A DNA stretch of 64,000 bases, from NCBI GenBank assembly GCA_035651755.1, contig DASRFA010000054.1, positions 28,380 through 92,379 of the forward strand, in the 5' to 3' direction. The position numbers were made by a program, and so were the translations under genes. The notes beneath the pieces are model-generated. The model worked only from the letters and a program-made list of their open reading frames with translations, searched no databases and had not been told where the DNA came from. This stretch comes from DASRFA01 sp035651755 (GTDB lineage Bacteria; Desulfobacterota; Binatia; UBA12015). Below, in pieces: positions 42,235 to 50,505 of this stretch. Every line of letters begins with the position of its first letter. Position 1 is the stretch's first letter.

Positions 42235-42678
42235 CTACGCCACTCGCTCGATGCCTTCGTTCGCGAGCTCGAGCAGCTCGATGAGCACTTCGTTGCCCTT
42301 GGCATTGAGGTCGCTGGGATCATACTTGACGGGCCAGGCGTCGCTCACGACGAAACGCGCCGAGTCGGTCCCGGCCTCGTCCTGGACCACGATCACGACC
42401 TTCTTGCGTCGGTCCTTGATCTGGCCGGCGGACACGTCCGAATGCCACTTGAAGAGGTCGAGCGCGCTGCCGCCGATCGTGAGCCCCCATTTCAAGGTGA
42501 TGTTGCCGTACTTGGTGAGGCCGGAGAGCTTCCGGACGTGGGGCGGATCGGTCCCTTCGCGATAGTCGACGGCGTCGATCGTCGTCTCGGCGATCATCAC
42601 CTCGCTGAAGCCGGCCTGCGAGATGTTGTCGATCTCGAGGCGGTAGCGGAAGTTCCGGAGCGGATCGTTGCGTGCCAT
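42235..42678 (-). CDS. inner tube protein 1 (T4 gp19-like)
   Basis: 147 aa, MARNDPLRNFRYRLEIDNIS. The gp19-like barrel is shown by DPLRNFRYRLEIDNISQAGF, GLTKYGNITLKWGLTIGGSA and DPSDLNAKGNEVLIELLELA. It is about 35% alike by eye to the second tube protein at 41214. It lies 9 bp after the sheath gene, the usual place for the main shaft subunit (Afp1 type). About 100-150 copies would form the inner tube loaded with cargo. Confidence 0.93.
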   Translation of the reverse strand: MARNDPLRNFRYRLEIDNISQAGFSEVMIAETTIDAVDYREGTDPPHVRKLSGLTKYGNITLKWGLTIGGSALDLFKWHSDVSAGQIKDRRKKVVIVVQDEAGTDSARFVVSDAWPVKYDPSDLNAKGNEVLIELLELANEGIERVA

Positions 42679-42687
42679 GGCGTGCTC

Positions 42688-44265
42688 CTACCGTTGCGCT
42701 TCGGCCGTGTTCTGGAAGATGCGGAAGACGACGAATTCCGCCGGCCGCACGGGCGCGATGCCGATCTCGCAGATGAGCCGACCGTTCAGGATGTCGTCTT
42801 GCGACATCGTGGTGCGGTCGCAGGTGATGAAGAATGCCTCCTGCTCGGTACGTCCGAAGAGCGCCCCGAGGCGCCATTGCGCGCGCAGGAACAAGCGGAT
42901 CGTGTCGACCACGCGGGCCCAGAGTCGATCGTCGTTCGGCTCGAACACGACCCACTGCGTGCCCTCGTAGATGGACCGCTCGAGGAAGATGAAGAGCCGA
43001 CGGACGCTCACGTATTTCCAGAGCGCGTTGGAGGTGATGGTGCGGGCGCCCCAGACGCGGATGCCGCGTCCGGGGAAGTTCCGGACGACGTTCACCCCTT
43101 TCGGATTGAGGTCGTCCTGCATGCGGTCGTTGACGTCGTACTCGAGGTCGAGCGCGCCCCGGAGCACCTCGTTCGCCGGCGCCTTGAACACTCCGCGATC
43201 CGCATCCGTCCGCGCGTACACGCCGAGGACCGAGCCCCCGGGTGGAATGAGCTTGCGGGCTCCGGTGACGGGGTCCGACGTGACGACCCACGGGTAGTAG
43301 AAGGCTCCGTAGGAGCTGTCCGTCGGAAGCTTCGTCCGCGGATCGAGATCGGAGGGGTTGCTCTGCCCCTTCGGCGCGTCGATGACCGCGAACCGAAAAC
43401 GCATGCTCTCGCAGTGGTTGACGATCTGGACGACGATGTCGTCGGAGACCGCGGGCGCGTAGACGAGCGCGACGTCGCGGTAGGGATCCATCTCGAGCGC
43501 GGCGAGGCCCTGCCGCTCGAGGCGCGCATCGGCGGGAACCCCCCTGAAGTCGTCCACCCCGAGAGGCGTCGTGTCGTCCGCGCCGCCGGACAGCACCTGG
43601 AGCCCGTTGGCGGGACGCGTGCCGGGGGCGACTCCGGGATTGCGAACCAGGACGCCCAGCGCGGAAGTCTCCGGTCCCTGGTTGACCTCGCCCTTGTCGA
43701 GGTCGATGAAGGGGACGCGCTTGCCGTAGAAGTCGGGAGACGTCTCGTCGACGACCAGGTCGTCGAACTCCTCGATGAGCTGAGGGCGCGGCAGGCGGTT
43801 CCTCCCCTCCGTGGTGAACGGGTCGAACGGCTCCTGTCCCGCGACCCAGTACGCGAGGCGGAGCCTGAAGCCGACGGGGTTGTCGTCCTTGTCGCGCGTG
43901 GTGCTGTCTTCGATCTTCACGAGAACGCGGGTTCCCCAGCTCCCGTGACCGGCCGCGCGCAGGATGAAGTCGCCGAAGGCGGCCTGCGCGACCGCCGAGC
44001 CGTTGCCGACGATGCGGCAGATGAACACGCGGCCGCCGCCGTTCTCGAAGAACCCGTTGACCGCGTAGGGCAGGTACTTGTCGGGCCCGAAGACGTTGCC
44101 GAACCAGCGTTGATAGTCCTTGTAGCTGGTGACGAGGCGCGGGCGGATCGAGCCGCGCTCGGCCTCGCCGAGAAACGCCGCCGTGCTCGTCGGCACGCCT
44201 TCGATCGGGCGCGGTCCGCGCTCGATCTCCTCGATGTAGACTCCCGGATGCAGGTATTCAGGCAT
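42688..44265 (-). CDS. contractile tail sheath protein
   Basis: 525 aa. Sheath signatures include the N-terminal PEYLHPGVYIEEIERGPRPI, GVPTSTAAFLGEAERGSIRP, and KYLPYAVNGFFENGGGRVFI. In the conserved C-terminal domain they include RGIRVWGARTITSNALWKYV, SVRRLFIFLERSIYEGTQWV and VFEPNDDRLWARVVDTIRLF. This is a complete sheath subunit. Only one sheath gene is present, whereas Afp/PVC loci carry three, so the particle is simpler. Contraction of this sheath drives the tube and spike outward. Confidence 0.97.
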   Translation of the reverse strand: MPEYLHPGVYIEEIERGPRPIEGVPTSTAAFLGEAERGSIRPRLVTSYKDYQRWFGNVFGPDKYLPYAVNGFFENGGGRVFICRIVGNGSAVAQAAFGDFILRAAGHGSWGTRVLVKIEDSTTRDKDDNPVGFRLRLAYWVAGQEPFDPFTTEGRNRLPRPQLIEEFDDLVVDETSPDFYGKRVPFIDLDKGEVNQGPETSALGVLVRNPGVAPGTRPANGLQVLSGGADDTTPLGVDDFRGVPADARLERQGLAALEMDPYRDVALVYAPAVSDDIVVQIVNHCESMRFRFAVIDAPKGQSNPSDLDPRTKLPTDSSYGAFYYPWVVTSDPVTGARKLIPPGGSVLGVYARTDADRGVFKAPANEVLRGALDLEYDVNDRMQDDLNPKGVNVVRNFPGRGIRVWGARTITSNALWKYVSVRRLFIFLERSIYEGTQWVVFEPNDDRLWARVVDTIRLFLRAQWRLGALFGRTEQEAFFITCDRTTMSQDDILNGRLICEIGIAPVRPAEFVVFRIFQNTAEAQR

Positions 44266-44280
44266 GGCAATGCTCCGTGC

Positions 44281-45429
44281 TCAGTCGGCCTGCTGGGTCG
44301 GCTTCGATTCGGTCTTGCGAAGCACGTCCCCGCAACAGTCGACCACGCTGGGGATGGCGCCCTTCGCCGCCTTCTCGAACGACTTCGGGTCCAGGCGGTC
44401 CTTGATGAGGTTGAGGTTGCGAGTGATCTCGTCGTCCACGCTCTGATACCGAGCGGTCGCGTCGGCGAGGGCGTCCTTCACCGGCCGGTAGCGCTTCTCC
44501 ACGAGACAGCAGATCAGGGCGAAGTAGTCGTTCGGATCGACGAGGAAGGGCTGCGGACCGACCAGGCGCTGCCGCACGCTCGGCTCGCCGACGTCCGGCC
44601 CGCAGCAGTCGTCGGGCTCACCCTCGTCGCAAGGGCAGAACTCCGTGTACTTCTTGTCGATGACGGTGGTCGATCGCGAGGCGGGCGGCGCGATCGCCAG
44701 ATGCATCGGGATCAGCTTGAAGAAGACGTCGTAGACGGTCTTCGAAGGGTCGGTGCCGAGGCTCTTCTTCGCGCTCTCGTAGAGCGTCCTGTTGTCGGCG
44801 ATCGCCTTGTCGATCGTCTGTGCGGGCTTCTCCCACGCGGCGAGCACCTTGGCGATGCGGTCGGCTTGTCGCTGCTTCGCGTCGCGCTGCCGTCCGTACC
44901 AGTACCGAAGGTCGTACAGATCGTGCACGGTGTCGTAGAACTCGCCGTCGTCGTAGAGGCGACGCTCGGCGTAGATCACGTCGTTGATCAACGGGCAGAC
45001 GTAGCACTCGATGATGCAGCGCCAGCATGGGACGGTACAGACGACGGTACGGAGCAGCTCGGAGATGTCGCGATCGAGCTTCTCCCACTTGTCGACTTCG
45101 TCGTCGTACCATTTCCGCGTGTAGTCGTCGGCCGCCTTCTTCGCCTTCGCGAGGAAGTCCTCGAGGTCCTTCCTGAACTCCTTCGCCTTCTCGCCCTTCG
45201 CCTCGAGCTCGGCCTGGCTCGTGATCAGCTTCTCGAGGCAGTCGGGCGTCGTCGTGGGGGGCGGCGGACAGTTGCAGCACGAATCGGGCGGCGGGCATTT
45301 GTCGGTCGTCAGCTCGGGCGGCGTCGGCTCCGTCAGATCCTTGCAGTCTCCCGGCCCGTGCGGCTGCGGCGCGGGATTCGCTTGCGGCTTGCAGTCCTGT
45401 CCGGACTGCGTGTTCGTGTGTTCCGTCAT
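44281..45429 (-). CDS. Cys-rich helical eCIS protein of unknown function
   Basis: 382 aa from ATG at 45429 with GGAGA 7 nt upstream. The N-terminal 70 residues are Pro/Thr/Cys-rich (SCCNCPPPPTTTPD). The rest is predicted mainly helical with several Cys pairs: RTVVCTVPCWRCIIECYVCP (about 137-156), FCPCDEGEPDDCCGPD and ICCLVEKRYRPVKDALADAT. Long charged helices (EAKGEKAKEFRKDLEDFLAK) suggest coiled coils. No known domain recognised. It sits between the beta-rich 227-aa gene and the sheath, where a tape measure or cap could lie; no other tape-measure candidate exists here. Cys richness implies metal binding or disulfides. Confidence 0.55.
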   Translation of the reverse strand: MTEHTNTQSGQDCKPQANPAPQPHGPGDCKDLTEPTPPELTTDKCPPPDSCCNCPPPPTTTPDCLEKLITSQAELEAKGEKAKEFRKDLEDFLAKAKKAADDYTRKWYDDEVDKWEKLDRDISELLRTVVCTVPCWRCIIECYVCPLINDVIYAERRLYDDGEFYDTVHDLYDLRYWYGRQRDAKQRQADRIAKVLAAWEKPAQTIDKAIADNRTLYESAKKSLGTDPSKTVYDVFFKLIPMHLAIAPPASRSTTVIDKKYTEFCPCDEGEPDDCCGPDVGEPSVRQRLVGPQPFLVDPNDYFALICCLVEKRYRPVKDALADATARYQSVDDEITRNLNLIKDRLDPKSFEKAAKGAIPSVVDCCGDVLRKTESKPTQQAD

Positions 45430-45452
45430 GGCGCGGTCTCCTGTTCGCGGAC

Positions 45453-46136
45453 TCACGAGTCCATTTCGTCCCAGGCGAAGACGAGCGCGTCCGGCTTCGC
45501 CGCAAAGGTCGCCGGATCGGCGACGCGACCTTGCAACAGCGGGATGGGGTCTGAGTGGCGCTCCCTCGTGGGCGAGCGTCGCGCGCGCAGGCGCGCGACG
45601 AGCGCGCCACTCGCATCGTGCTTCGGATCGGAGCTGAACTGCAGGATCGCGGCGAAGTCGCCGTGCGCATCCGTCGACGATCGGGTCGGCGCGTCGCGCC
45701 AGACGTCGCCGTCATCGAGCCACTGCAGCCAGACTTCGGCGCCGACGATCGGGACGCTCGGCGCCCCTCGCTCCTCGATCAACGCGCCGCGGAGCCCGGT
45801 GACGCCCGTCCCGAAGGGATACGCGACGTCGGGAAGGAGGACGCGCGTCGTGAGCGGCAGCTCCAGGTCGTCGCGAGCGATCTCGAGCCTGCGGTACGGA
45901 AGCAGCCCGGGGTCGACCGTGATCCGCTCGAGGCGCTCGAGCGCGTCTTCCTCCTCCAGCCACACGAAGAGCCCGCTCGCGTTCACGATCGGAAGTCCGT
46001 CGAGACCCTCCGCCGTCACCTCGAGACCGCGATGGACACGCGCGAGCGTGATCGCATCCACGAGCTCGAGGGCGAAGATCACGTTCCGGACGTACGCCGG
46101 CTCCGGTACGCCCACCGCGGCCGAGGGTCGCGTCAT
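45453..46136 (-). CDS. beta-rich eCIS protein of unknown function
   Basis: 227 aa from ATG at 46136, overlapping the DUF4255 stop (ATGA). Predicted mostly beta strands: RNVIFALELVDAITLARVHR, LPIVNASGLFVWLEEEDALE, ITVDPGLLPYRRLEIARDDL, and an Ig/CarboxypepD_reg-like segment RSSTDAHGDFAAILQFSSDP. It resembles small domains that decorate sheath or cap proteins but no family can be named with confidence. Coupling to the terminator gene suggests a role near the distal (cap) end of the particle or in its assembly; that is inference. Confidence 0.65.
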   Translation of the reverse strand: MTRPSAAVGVPEPAYVRNVIFALELVDAITLARVHRGLEVTAEGLDGLPIVNASGLFVWLEEEDALERLERITVDPGLLPYRRLEIARDDLELPLTTRVLLPDVAYPFGTGVTGLRGALIEERGAPSVPIVGAEVWLQWLDDGDVWRDAPTRSSTDAHGDFAAILQFSSDPKHDASGALVARLRARRSPTRERHSDPIPLLQGRVADPATFAAKPDALVFAWDEMDS

Positions 46137-46711
46137 GCCCCGACCTCGCTCGCGACCGCGCCGGCGAGCAGGCGATCCTGAACGACCCGCGGCCCCTGCG
46201 CCTCCGGCTTCGGTGGATCGATCCACACCGGCGTCGCCAGGTAGGCAATGGACGTCCGGTAGTTCGCGGTCGGAAAGAGCGCCCAGATCCGGCTCGATTC
46301 GTCCGTGGTGAGCGGCTCGAGCGAAACGTGCACGGTCTCCTGGCTCGTCACGGGCAGGTGCAGCTCCGGGTCGAGCTGCATCGCCTGCATCGCGAGACCG
46401 AGCGCATGCAGGAGCGTCTCCTCGCTCGATTCCGGCGTCGTCCCGACGGTGACCAGAAAGTACAGGTCGAGCGGCAGCGAGTTCTGAAACACCTGCACCG
46501 GCGGCTGGGGCTTGCCCGTCGCCACGCGATGCTCGCGGTTGCGCAGGCTCGAGTTCGGAACGATCCGGTAGAGGAACAGGATCAGCGGAGCGCCGCTCGC
46601 GTCGGCGTCGTCGAGCGGCCCCACGAAGACCTTACCGAAGTTGCCGGCGAGCGCCGCGTCGAGGCGATCCTTCAGCGCGCGGGTGACCTTCAGGATCGCG
46701 TCGGCGCTCAT
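46133..46711 (-). CDS. DUF4255 tail terminator (Afp16-like)
   Basis: 192 aa from ATG at 46711, ATGA overlap with the AAA+ gene. DUF4255/Pvc16 N-terminal features are AILKVTRALKDRLDAALAGN, PLILFLYRIVPNSSLRNREH, LPLDLYFLVTVGTTPESSEE, LLHALGLAMQAMQLDPELHL, and RTSIAYLATPVWIDPP. In Afp/PVC this protein ends the sheath and tube and fixes the particle length. In most eCIS loci it lies at the end next to the AAA+ ATPase, which is the pairing seen here. Confidence 0.92.
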   Translation of the reverse strand: MSADAILKVTRALKDRLDAALAGNFGKVFVGPLDDADASGAPLILFLYRIVPNSSLRNREHRVATGKPQPPVQVFQNSLPLDLYFLVTVGTTPESSEETLLHALGLAMQAMQLDPELHLPVTSQETVHVSLEPLTTDESSRIWALFPTANYRTSIAYLATPVWIDPPKPEAQGPRVVQDRLLAGAVASEVGA

Positions 46712-49242
46712 GCCGCTCTCCGTCGGTCCACCAGCTCGAGCTCGACCGGCGGCATGCCGAGCTTCGCGAGCTCGGCTCGTGCGGCGTACGCGACGTGCTC
46801 GATGCCGATCCGCGTGCCCGCGGCAGCCGCGACGAACGCGGCGCGCAGAGTGATCTGGCGGATGTGTCCGCCCGTCAGATCGATCCTGCGGGCGACGTGA
46901 CGGAAGGCGGCGTCGTCGAGCGCGTGCGATTCGGGCGGCAGGCACTGACGCCAGATCTTCTCGCGCGCCTCGACGTCGGGCCTCGGAAAGTCGATGATGA
47001 AGCGCAGGCGGCGCAGGAAAGCGGGGTCGATGTTCTGACGAAAGTTGGTCGTCAGGATGGCGAGGCCCGAGTACGCCTCCATGCGCTGCAACAGGTACGC
47101 GACCTCGATGTTCGCGTAGCGGTCGTGGGCGTCCTTCACCTCGCTGCGCTTGCCGAGCAGGGCCTCCGCTTCGTCGATGAGGATCGCGGCGCCCGATTCT
47201 TCGGCGTCGCGGAATGCGCGGTCGATGTTCTTCGGGGTGTCGCCGATGTACTTGCTTTCGATGCGCGACAGATCGAGGCGGAGAACGTGATTGCGGAGCC
47301 GACGCGCGATCCCGAGCGCGGCCATGGTCTTGCCGACGCCGCTCGGTCCATAGAAGAGAGCCGTGACGCCGCGACCGTACGGAAGCTGCTCGCGGAATTT
47401 CCATTCGTCGAGGACGCGCGACGCGAGTCGGACATGGTCGACGATCTCGACGAGCTGCTGCATCCGGTCCGGCGGCAAGACTACGTCGTCGAGCTCGAAG
47501 GCCGGCTCCACGATCTCGGCGAGCGGTGAGACGCCCCTGGCGGCGACCTCCTTGCACGCCATGGTGAAGCGCGACGCGTGGCGGTCGGACGTCTCGTCGG
47601 CGAGAGGTCGGTGGCGCGCGAGGCGCATCGCGTGCTCGAGCCCGTCCACGCGAAGGGGATGCTGGCGAGAGATCGCGTCGGCCGCCTCCTCGGAGACGTA
47701 CGCATCGGCACCTGCGGCGGCCGCCCGCACCGCGGCGATCCGTCCGGCGATCGACAGAGCGGGCTCGTCCACCAGCTCGTAGGGCGCGGACCCGAGTAGA
47801 GGTACGACTCGCGCCGCGTTGCAGCAGATGAGCGCCGCCCGCTGCGCCGTCCGGCCGAGCGTCGCGAGGAAGAGGCGCATCCAGCCGTCCTCCTCGTCGG
47901 CACCCTCCACCTTCGTCACGTCGACGATGACCGGGGCGCCGGTCAGTCGCGACATCCGACCGAGCCGACGGGCGCACTCTTCGATCTCGAGCGCGTCGAC
48001 CGTCGCGAGACGCGCTGCATCGACGCGGATCGGCTCCGTCCGCTCGTCCTCGGCACCGACCTCGAGCACGGCGCGCCAGCTCGCCGGGTCGTCGCCGCCG
48101 AGCACGAGCCAGCACGCGTCACCGGCGCGGAGCGATCGCAGGAGCTGCGAGGCAGCCGCGCGATCCTCGGGGCGCCGAACGAGGACCGCGCCCGCCCAGG
48201 GAACGACGCGCACGGCGCGCCGCACCTGCGGATCCGCGGCGAGCGCATCGCGATCGCCGAGCAGCCACTGCGCGAGGAACGGATCCAGTCTGAGCGACTC
48301 GTCGGCCGCGGGCAGGCGGTCGGCGCAGCCGTCGAAGACGAGCCAGTATTCGAGCGCTCGACCGCGGTTCAGGTCGGCTCGGACGCGCGCCGTGTCGCCG
48401 AGCAGCGCGCAGGAGAGGCCGACCGTCCCGACGCGGCGACTCATGTCGTCCAAGAGGACGCCGATGCAGCGCTGAAACCGGTGATCCAGCTCCGGCGCGA
48501 GCGCCAAAACCAGGATTCGAAAGTCGAGGGAGCCGAGGCCGAACGCGCGGCTGGCGGCAGCCAGCGGCTCCGTGCTGACGTCGGCTTCGGCCAGCGCGCG
48601 GCTCAGAGTCTCGTCCGCCTTCACAAGCCGTGCGGGCAGGCTCGCAAGCGAGCGGTCGGAGGACGTGTCGAGCGACTGCAGGAGAGTTGCGCGGGTGAGC
48701 GACAGCCCGTGGACGTCGCCGTTGTCGTCGGGGATGCGCGAGATCGCGTCTCGCAGCACCTCGTGGACCCACTCCTTCGCGGCTTGCAGCAGTAACCGCT
48801 CCGAGGAAGCCGGCTCGCGCACGACCGCTGCCCCGTCGAGCGTGTCCGCGGAGCGCAGCTGGATGTGCGCAACGCGCTCTTGGGGGCGCCGGCTCACGCG
48901 CTCGACGAGGTCGCGCAGCGCGCTCAAGAGGGAATCCAGGCTCGGATCCCGGAGCGTGATGCGGACGATGTCATCGACGACGTCGACGCGGAGGACCACG
49001 AGGTCCGCGCGCTGCACGAGCCATCGTTCTGCGAGCTGATCGGTTTCCCAAGGCGGGCCTACCAGGACGAACGCGCACTGAGGCGAAGAAGGGATCGACT
49101 CGAGAAACGCGTTCGCCTCCGTGACCGGAACGACGCCTCTCTTGACGAGGTTCATGTCGGGCCGCGCCCCGACGACCTCGGAGATGACCTCCGCTTTCAC
49201 GTCGGGCGATGTCGCCGCCACCAAGACATTGATCCGAAGCAA
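46708..49242 (-). CDS. AAA+ ATPase of the eCIS (Afp15-like)
   Basis: 844 aa from TTG at 49242, with GAGGAC 4 nt upstream; no in-frame ATG gives a better start. The first ~100 residues (INVLVAATSPDVKAEVISEV) look like a Rossmann or receiver-like fold. The middle is unassigned. The C-terminal AAA+ module has FYGPSGVGKTMAAL (Walker A, about 630), AAILIDEAEALLGKR (Walker B, about 685), ILTTNFRQNIDPAFLRRLRF (sensor 1 and Arg-finger region, about 729) and GGHIRQITLRAAFVAAAA. Homologues are essential for particle assembly in Afp/PVC. It is the first gene of the 22-gene run. Confidence 0.92.
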   Translation of the reverse strand: MLRINVLVAATSPDVKAEVISEVVGARPDMNLVKRGVVPVTEANAFLESIPSSPQCAFVLVGPPWETDQLAERWLVQRADLVVLRVDVVDDIVRITLRDPSLDSLLSALRDLVERVSRRPQERVAHIQLRSADTLDGAAVVREPASSERLLLQAAKEWVHEVLRDAISRIPDDNGDVHGLSLTRATLLQSLDTSSDRSLASLPARLVKADETLSRALAEADVSTEPLAAASRAFGLGSLDFRILVLALAPELDHRFQRCIGVLLDDMSRRVGTVGLSCALLGDTARVRADLNRGRALEYWLVFDGCADRLPAADESLRLDPFLAQWLLGDRDALAADPQVRRAVRVVPWAGAVLVRRPEDRAAASQLLRSLRAGDACWLVLGGDDPASWRAVLEVGAEDERTEPIRVDAARLATVDALEIEECARRLGRMSRLTGAPVIVDVTKVEGADEEDGWMRLFLATLGRTAQRAALICCNAARVVPLLGSAPYELVDEPALSIAGRIAAVRAAAAGADAYVSEEAADAISRQHPLRVDGLEHAMRLARHRPLADETSDRHASRFTMACKEVAARGVSPLAEIVEPAFELDDVVLPPDRMQQLVEIVDHVRLASRVLDEWKFREQLPYGRGVTALFYGPSGVGKTMAALGIARRLRNHVLRLDLSRIESKYIGDTPKNIDRAFRDAEESGAAILIDEAEALLGKRSEVKDAHDRYANIEVAYLLQRMEAYSGLAILTTNFRQNIDPAFLRRLRFIIDFPRPDVEAREKIWRQCLPPESHALDDAAFRHVARRIDLTGGHIRQITLRAAFVAAAAGTRIGIEHVAYAARAELAKLGMPPVELELVDRRRAA

Positions 49243-49425
49243 GGCAGTCCTCGACTCTTCGAGCGCCAGGCTTGTCCCACATCGCGCTCGCCGTCGTCGA
49301 TGCTCCGTCGCGGCTAAAAAAGGATCTAGTTTCCGCGTGCCGCGGTGTGCACCGAAGGATCGCTCTCGACCGGGACCCTTGGATCGATCCGGGATGGATC
49401 CAAGGATCGATCTCGCCGAGGCGCC
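49243..49425. promoter_or_regulatory. 183-bp leader region of the eCIS operon with inverted repeat
   Basis: CCTTGGATC (49377-49385) and GATCCAAGG (49397-49405) form a 9-bp inverted repeat around an 11-nt loop. The palindrome GGATCGATCC (49381-49390) lies inside and ATCGATC recurs just after. It is 21 bp past the aguA stop and 135 bp before the AAA+ start, so it may be an aguA terminator or an eCIS operator. Promoter hexamers are not convincing. Confidence 0.35.
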
Positions 49426-50499
49426 CTACGCCGGCTGCTGCTGCGTCAAGCAGTGGAACGCGCCCAGCCCCCACACGAGGTCCGTCGCGCGGATTCCGAT
49501 GACGCGACGGCCCGGAAAGGCGCTCGACAACGCCGCCAGCGCCTTTTCGTCGTTCGGGTCGTCGAACGCGGGCACGAGCACCGCCGAGTTCGCGACGTAG
49601 AAGTTCGCGTAGCTCGCGGGCAGCCTCTGACCCTGCTCGTACAGCGCTCGCGGCATGGGGAGCGTGCGCACCGTCACGCGCCGGCCGCGGGCGTCCACCA
49701 TCGCGCGCAGGCGCGCGAGGTTGTCCTGCAGCGCACGGTAGTTCTCGTCGGCCGGGTCTTCCTCGACCACCGTCACGACCACGCCGGGCGCGACGAAGCG
49801 CGCCAGGTCGTCGACGTGGCCGTCGGTATCGTCGCCGGCGATGCCGTCGCCGAGCCACAGCACCTTCTCCGCGCAGAGAAAGTCGCGAAGCCGCTGCTCG
49901 ATCGCGTCCCGCCCGAGGGACGGATTGCGATTCGGATTCAGCAGGCACGACTCGGTCGTCAGCACCGTCCCCTCGCCGTCGCCGTCGACCGATCCGCCCT
50001 CCAGGATCATCCCCGGCTCGAACACGCGCCAGCCGAAGCGGCTCGCGAGCTCGGTCGGGACGCGGTCATCCTGCTCCCATGGCGGGTATTTGCCGCCCCA
50101 CGCGTTGTAGCCCCAGTCGGTCACCGCGACGTCGAGGCCCTCGCCGTCCGCCCGACGATCGCGACGCAGGAAGATCGGCCCGTGATCGCGGATCCACGCG
50201 TCGTCGGTCGGAAGGACGTGGAGGCCGACGCGCGCGAGGTCCACGCCGCCCGCGCGCAGCAGGCGCGCGACCGGCGCGCGGTGCTCCTCGGACAGCACCA
50301 GGATCTCGACTCGCTCGCCCGGCACGAGCGCGCGCACCATCTCGACGAAGATCGCCGGCACGGGCTCGAACTTCCCGGGCCACGAGGCTTCCTTGTGGGG
50401 CCACGCGAGCCACGTCGCCGCGTGCGGCTCCCACTCGGCGGGCCAGCGGTAGCCGAGCTCCCGCGGCGTGGTCACGCCCGACGGGCCCGACGAGGCCAT
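49426..50499 (-). CDS. aguA: agmatine deiminase
   Basis: 357 aa, near the usual ~340-370. Guanidino-modifying enzyme signatures are WPAEWEPHAATWLAWPHKEA, LPTDDAWIRDHGPIFL (Asp ligand region), WGYNAWGGKYPPWEQDD, ILEGGSVDGDGEGTVL, LWLGDGIAGDDTDGHVDDLA (catalytic His) and the C-terminal GLGAFHCLTQQQPA with catalytic Cys. It converts agmatine to N-carbamoylputrescine and ammonia. It starts 6 bp after aguB, so the two enzymes act as a coupled route to putrescine. Confidence 0.95.
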   Translation of the reverse strand: MASSGPSGVTTPRELGYRWPAEWEPHAATWLAWPHKEASWPGKFEPVPAIFVEMVRALVPGERVEILVLSEEHRAPVARLLRAGGVDLARVGLHVLPTDDAWIRDHGPIFLRRDRRADGEGLDVAVTDWGYNAWGGKYPPWEQDDRVPTELASRFGWRVFEPGMILEGGSVDGDGEGTVLTTESCLLNPNRNPSLGRDAIEQRLRDFLCAEKVLWLGDGIAGDDTDGHVDDLARFVAPGVVVTVVEEDPADENYRALQDNLARLRAMVDARGRRVTVRTLPMPRALYEQGQRLPASYANFYVANSAVLVPAFDDPNDEKALAALSSAFPGRRVIGIRATDLVWGLGAFHCLTQQQPA

Positions 50500-50505
50500 G
50501 CGCGC

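Noticed and set aside
20848..49242. Interpretation as a prophage or T6SS
   Set aside because: No capsid, terminase, integrase or lysis genes, and no TssJLM membrane complex; DUF4255, LysM adaptor and DUF4157 genes fit eCIS.
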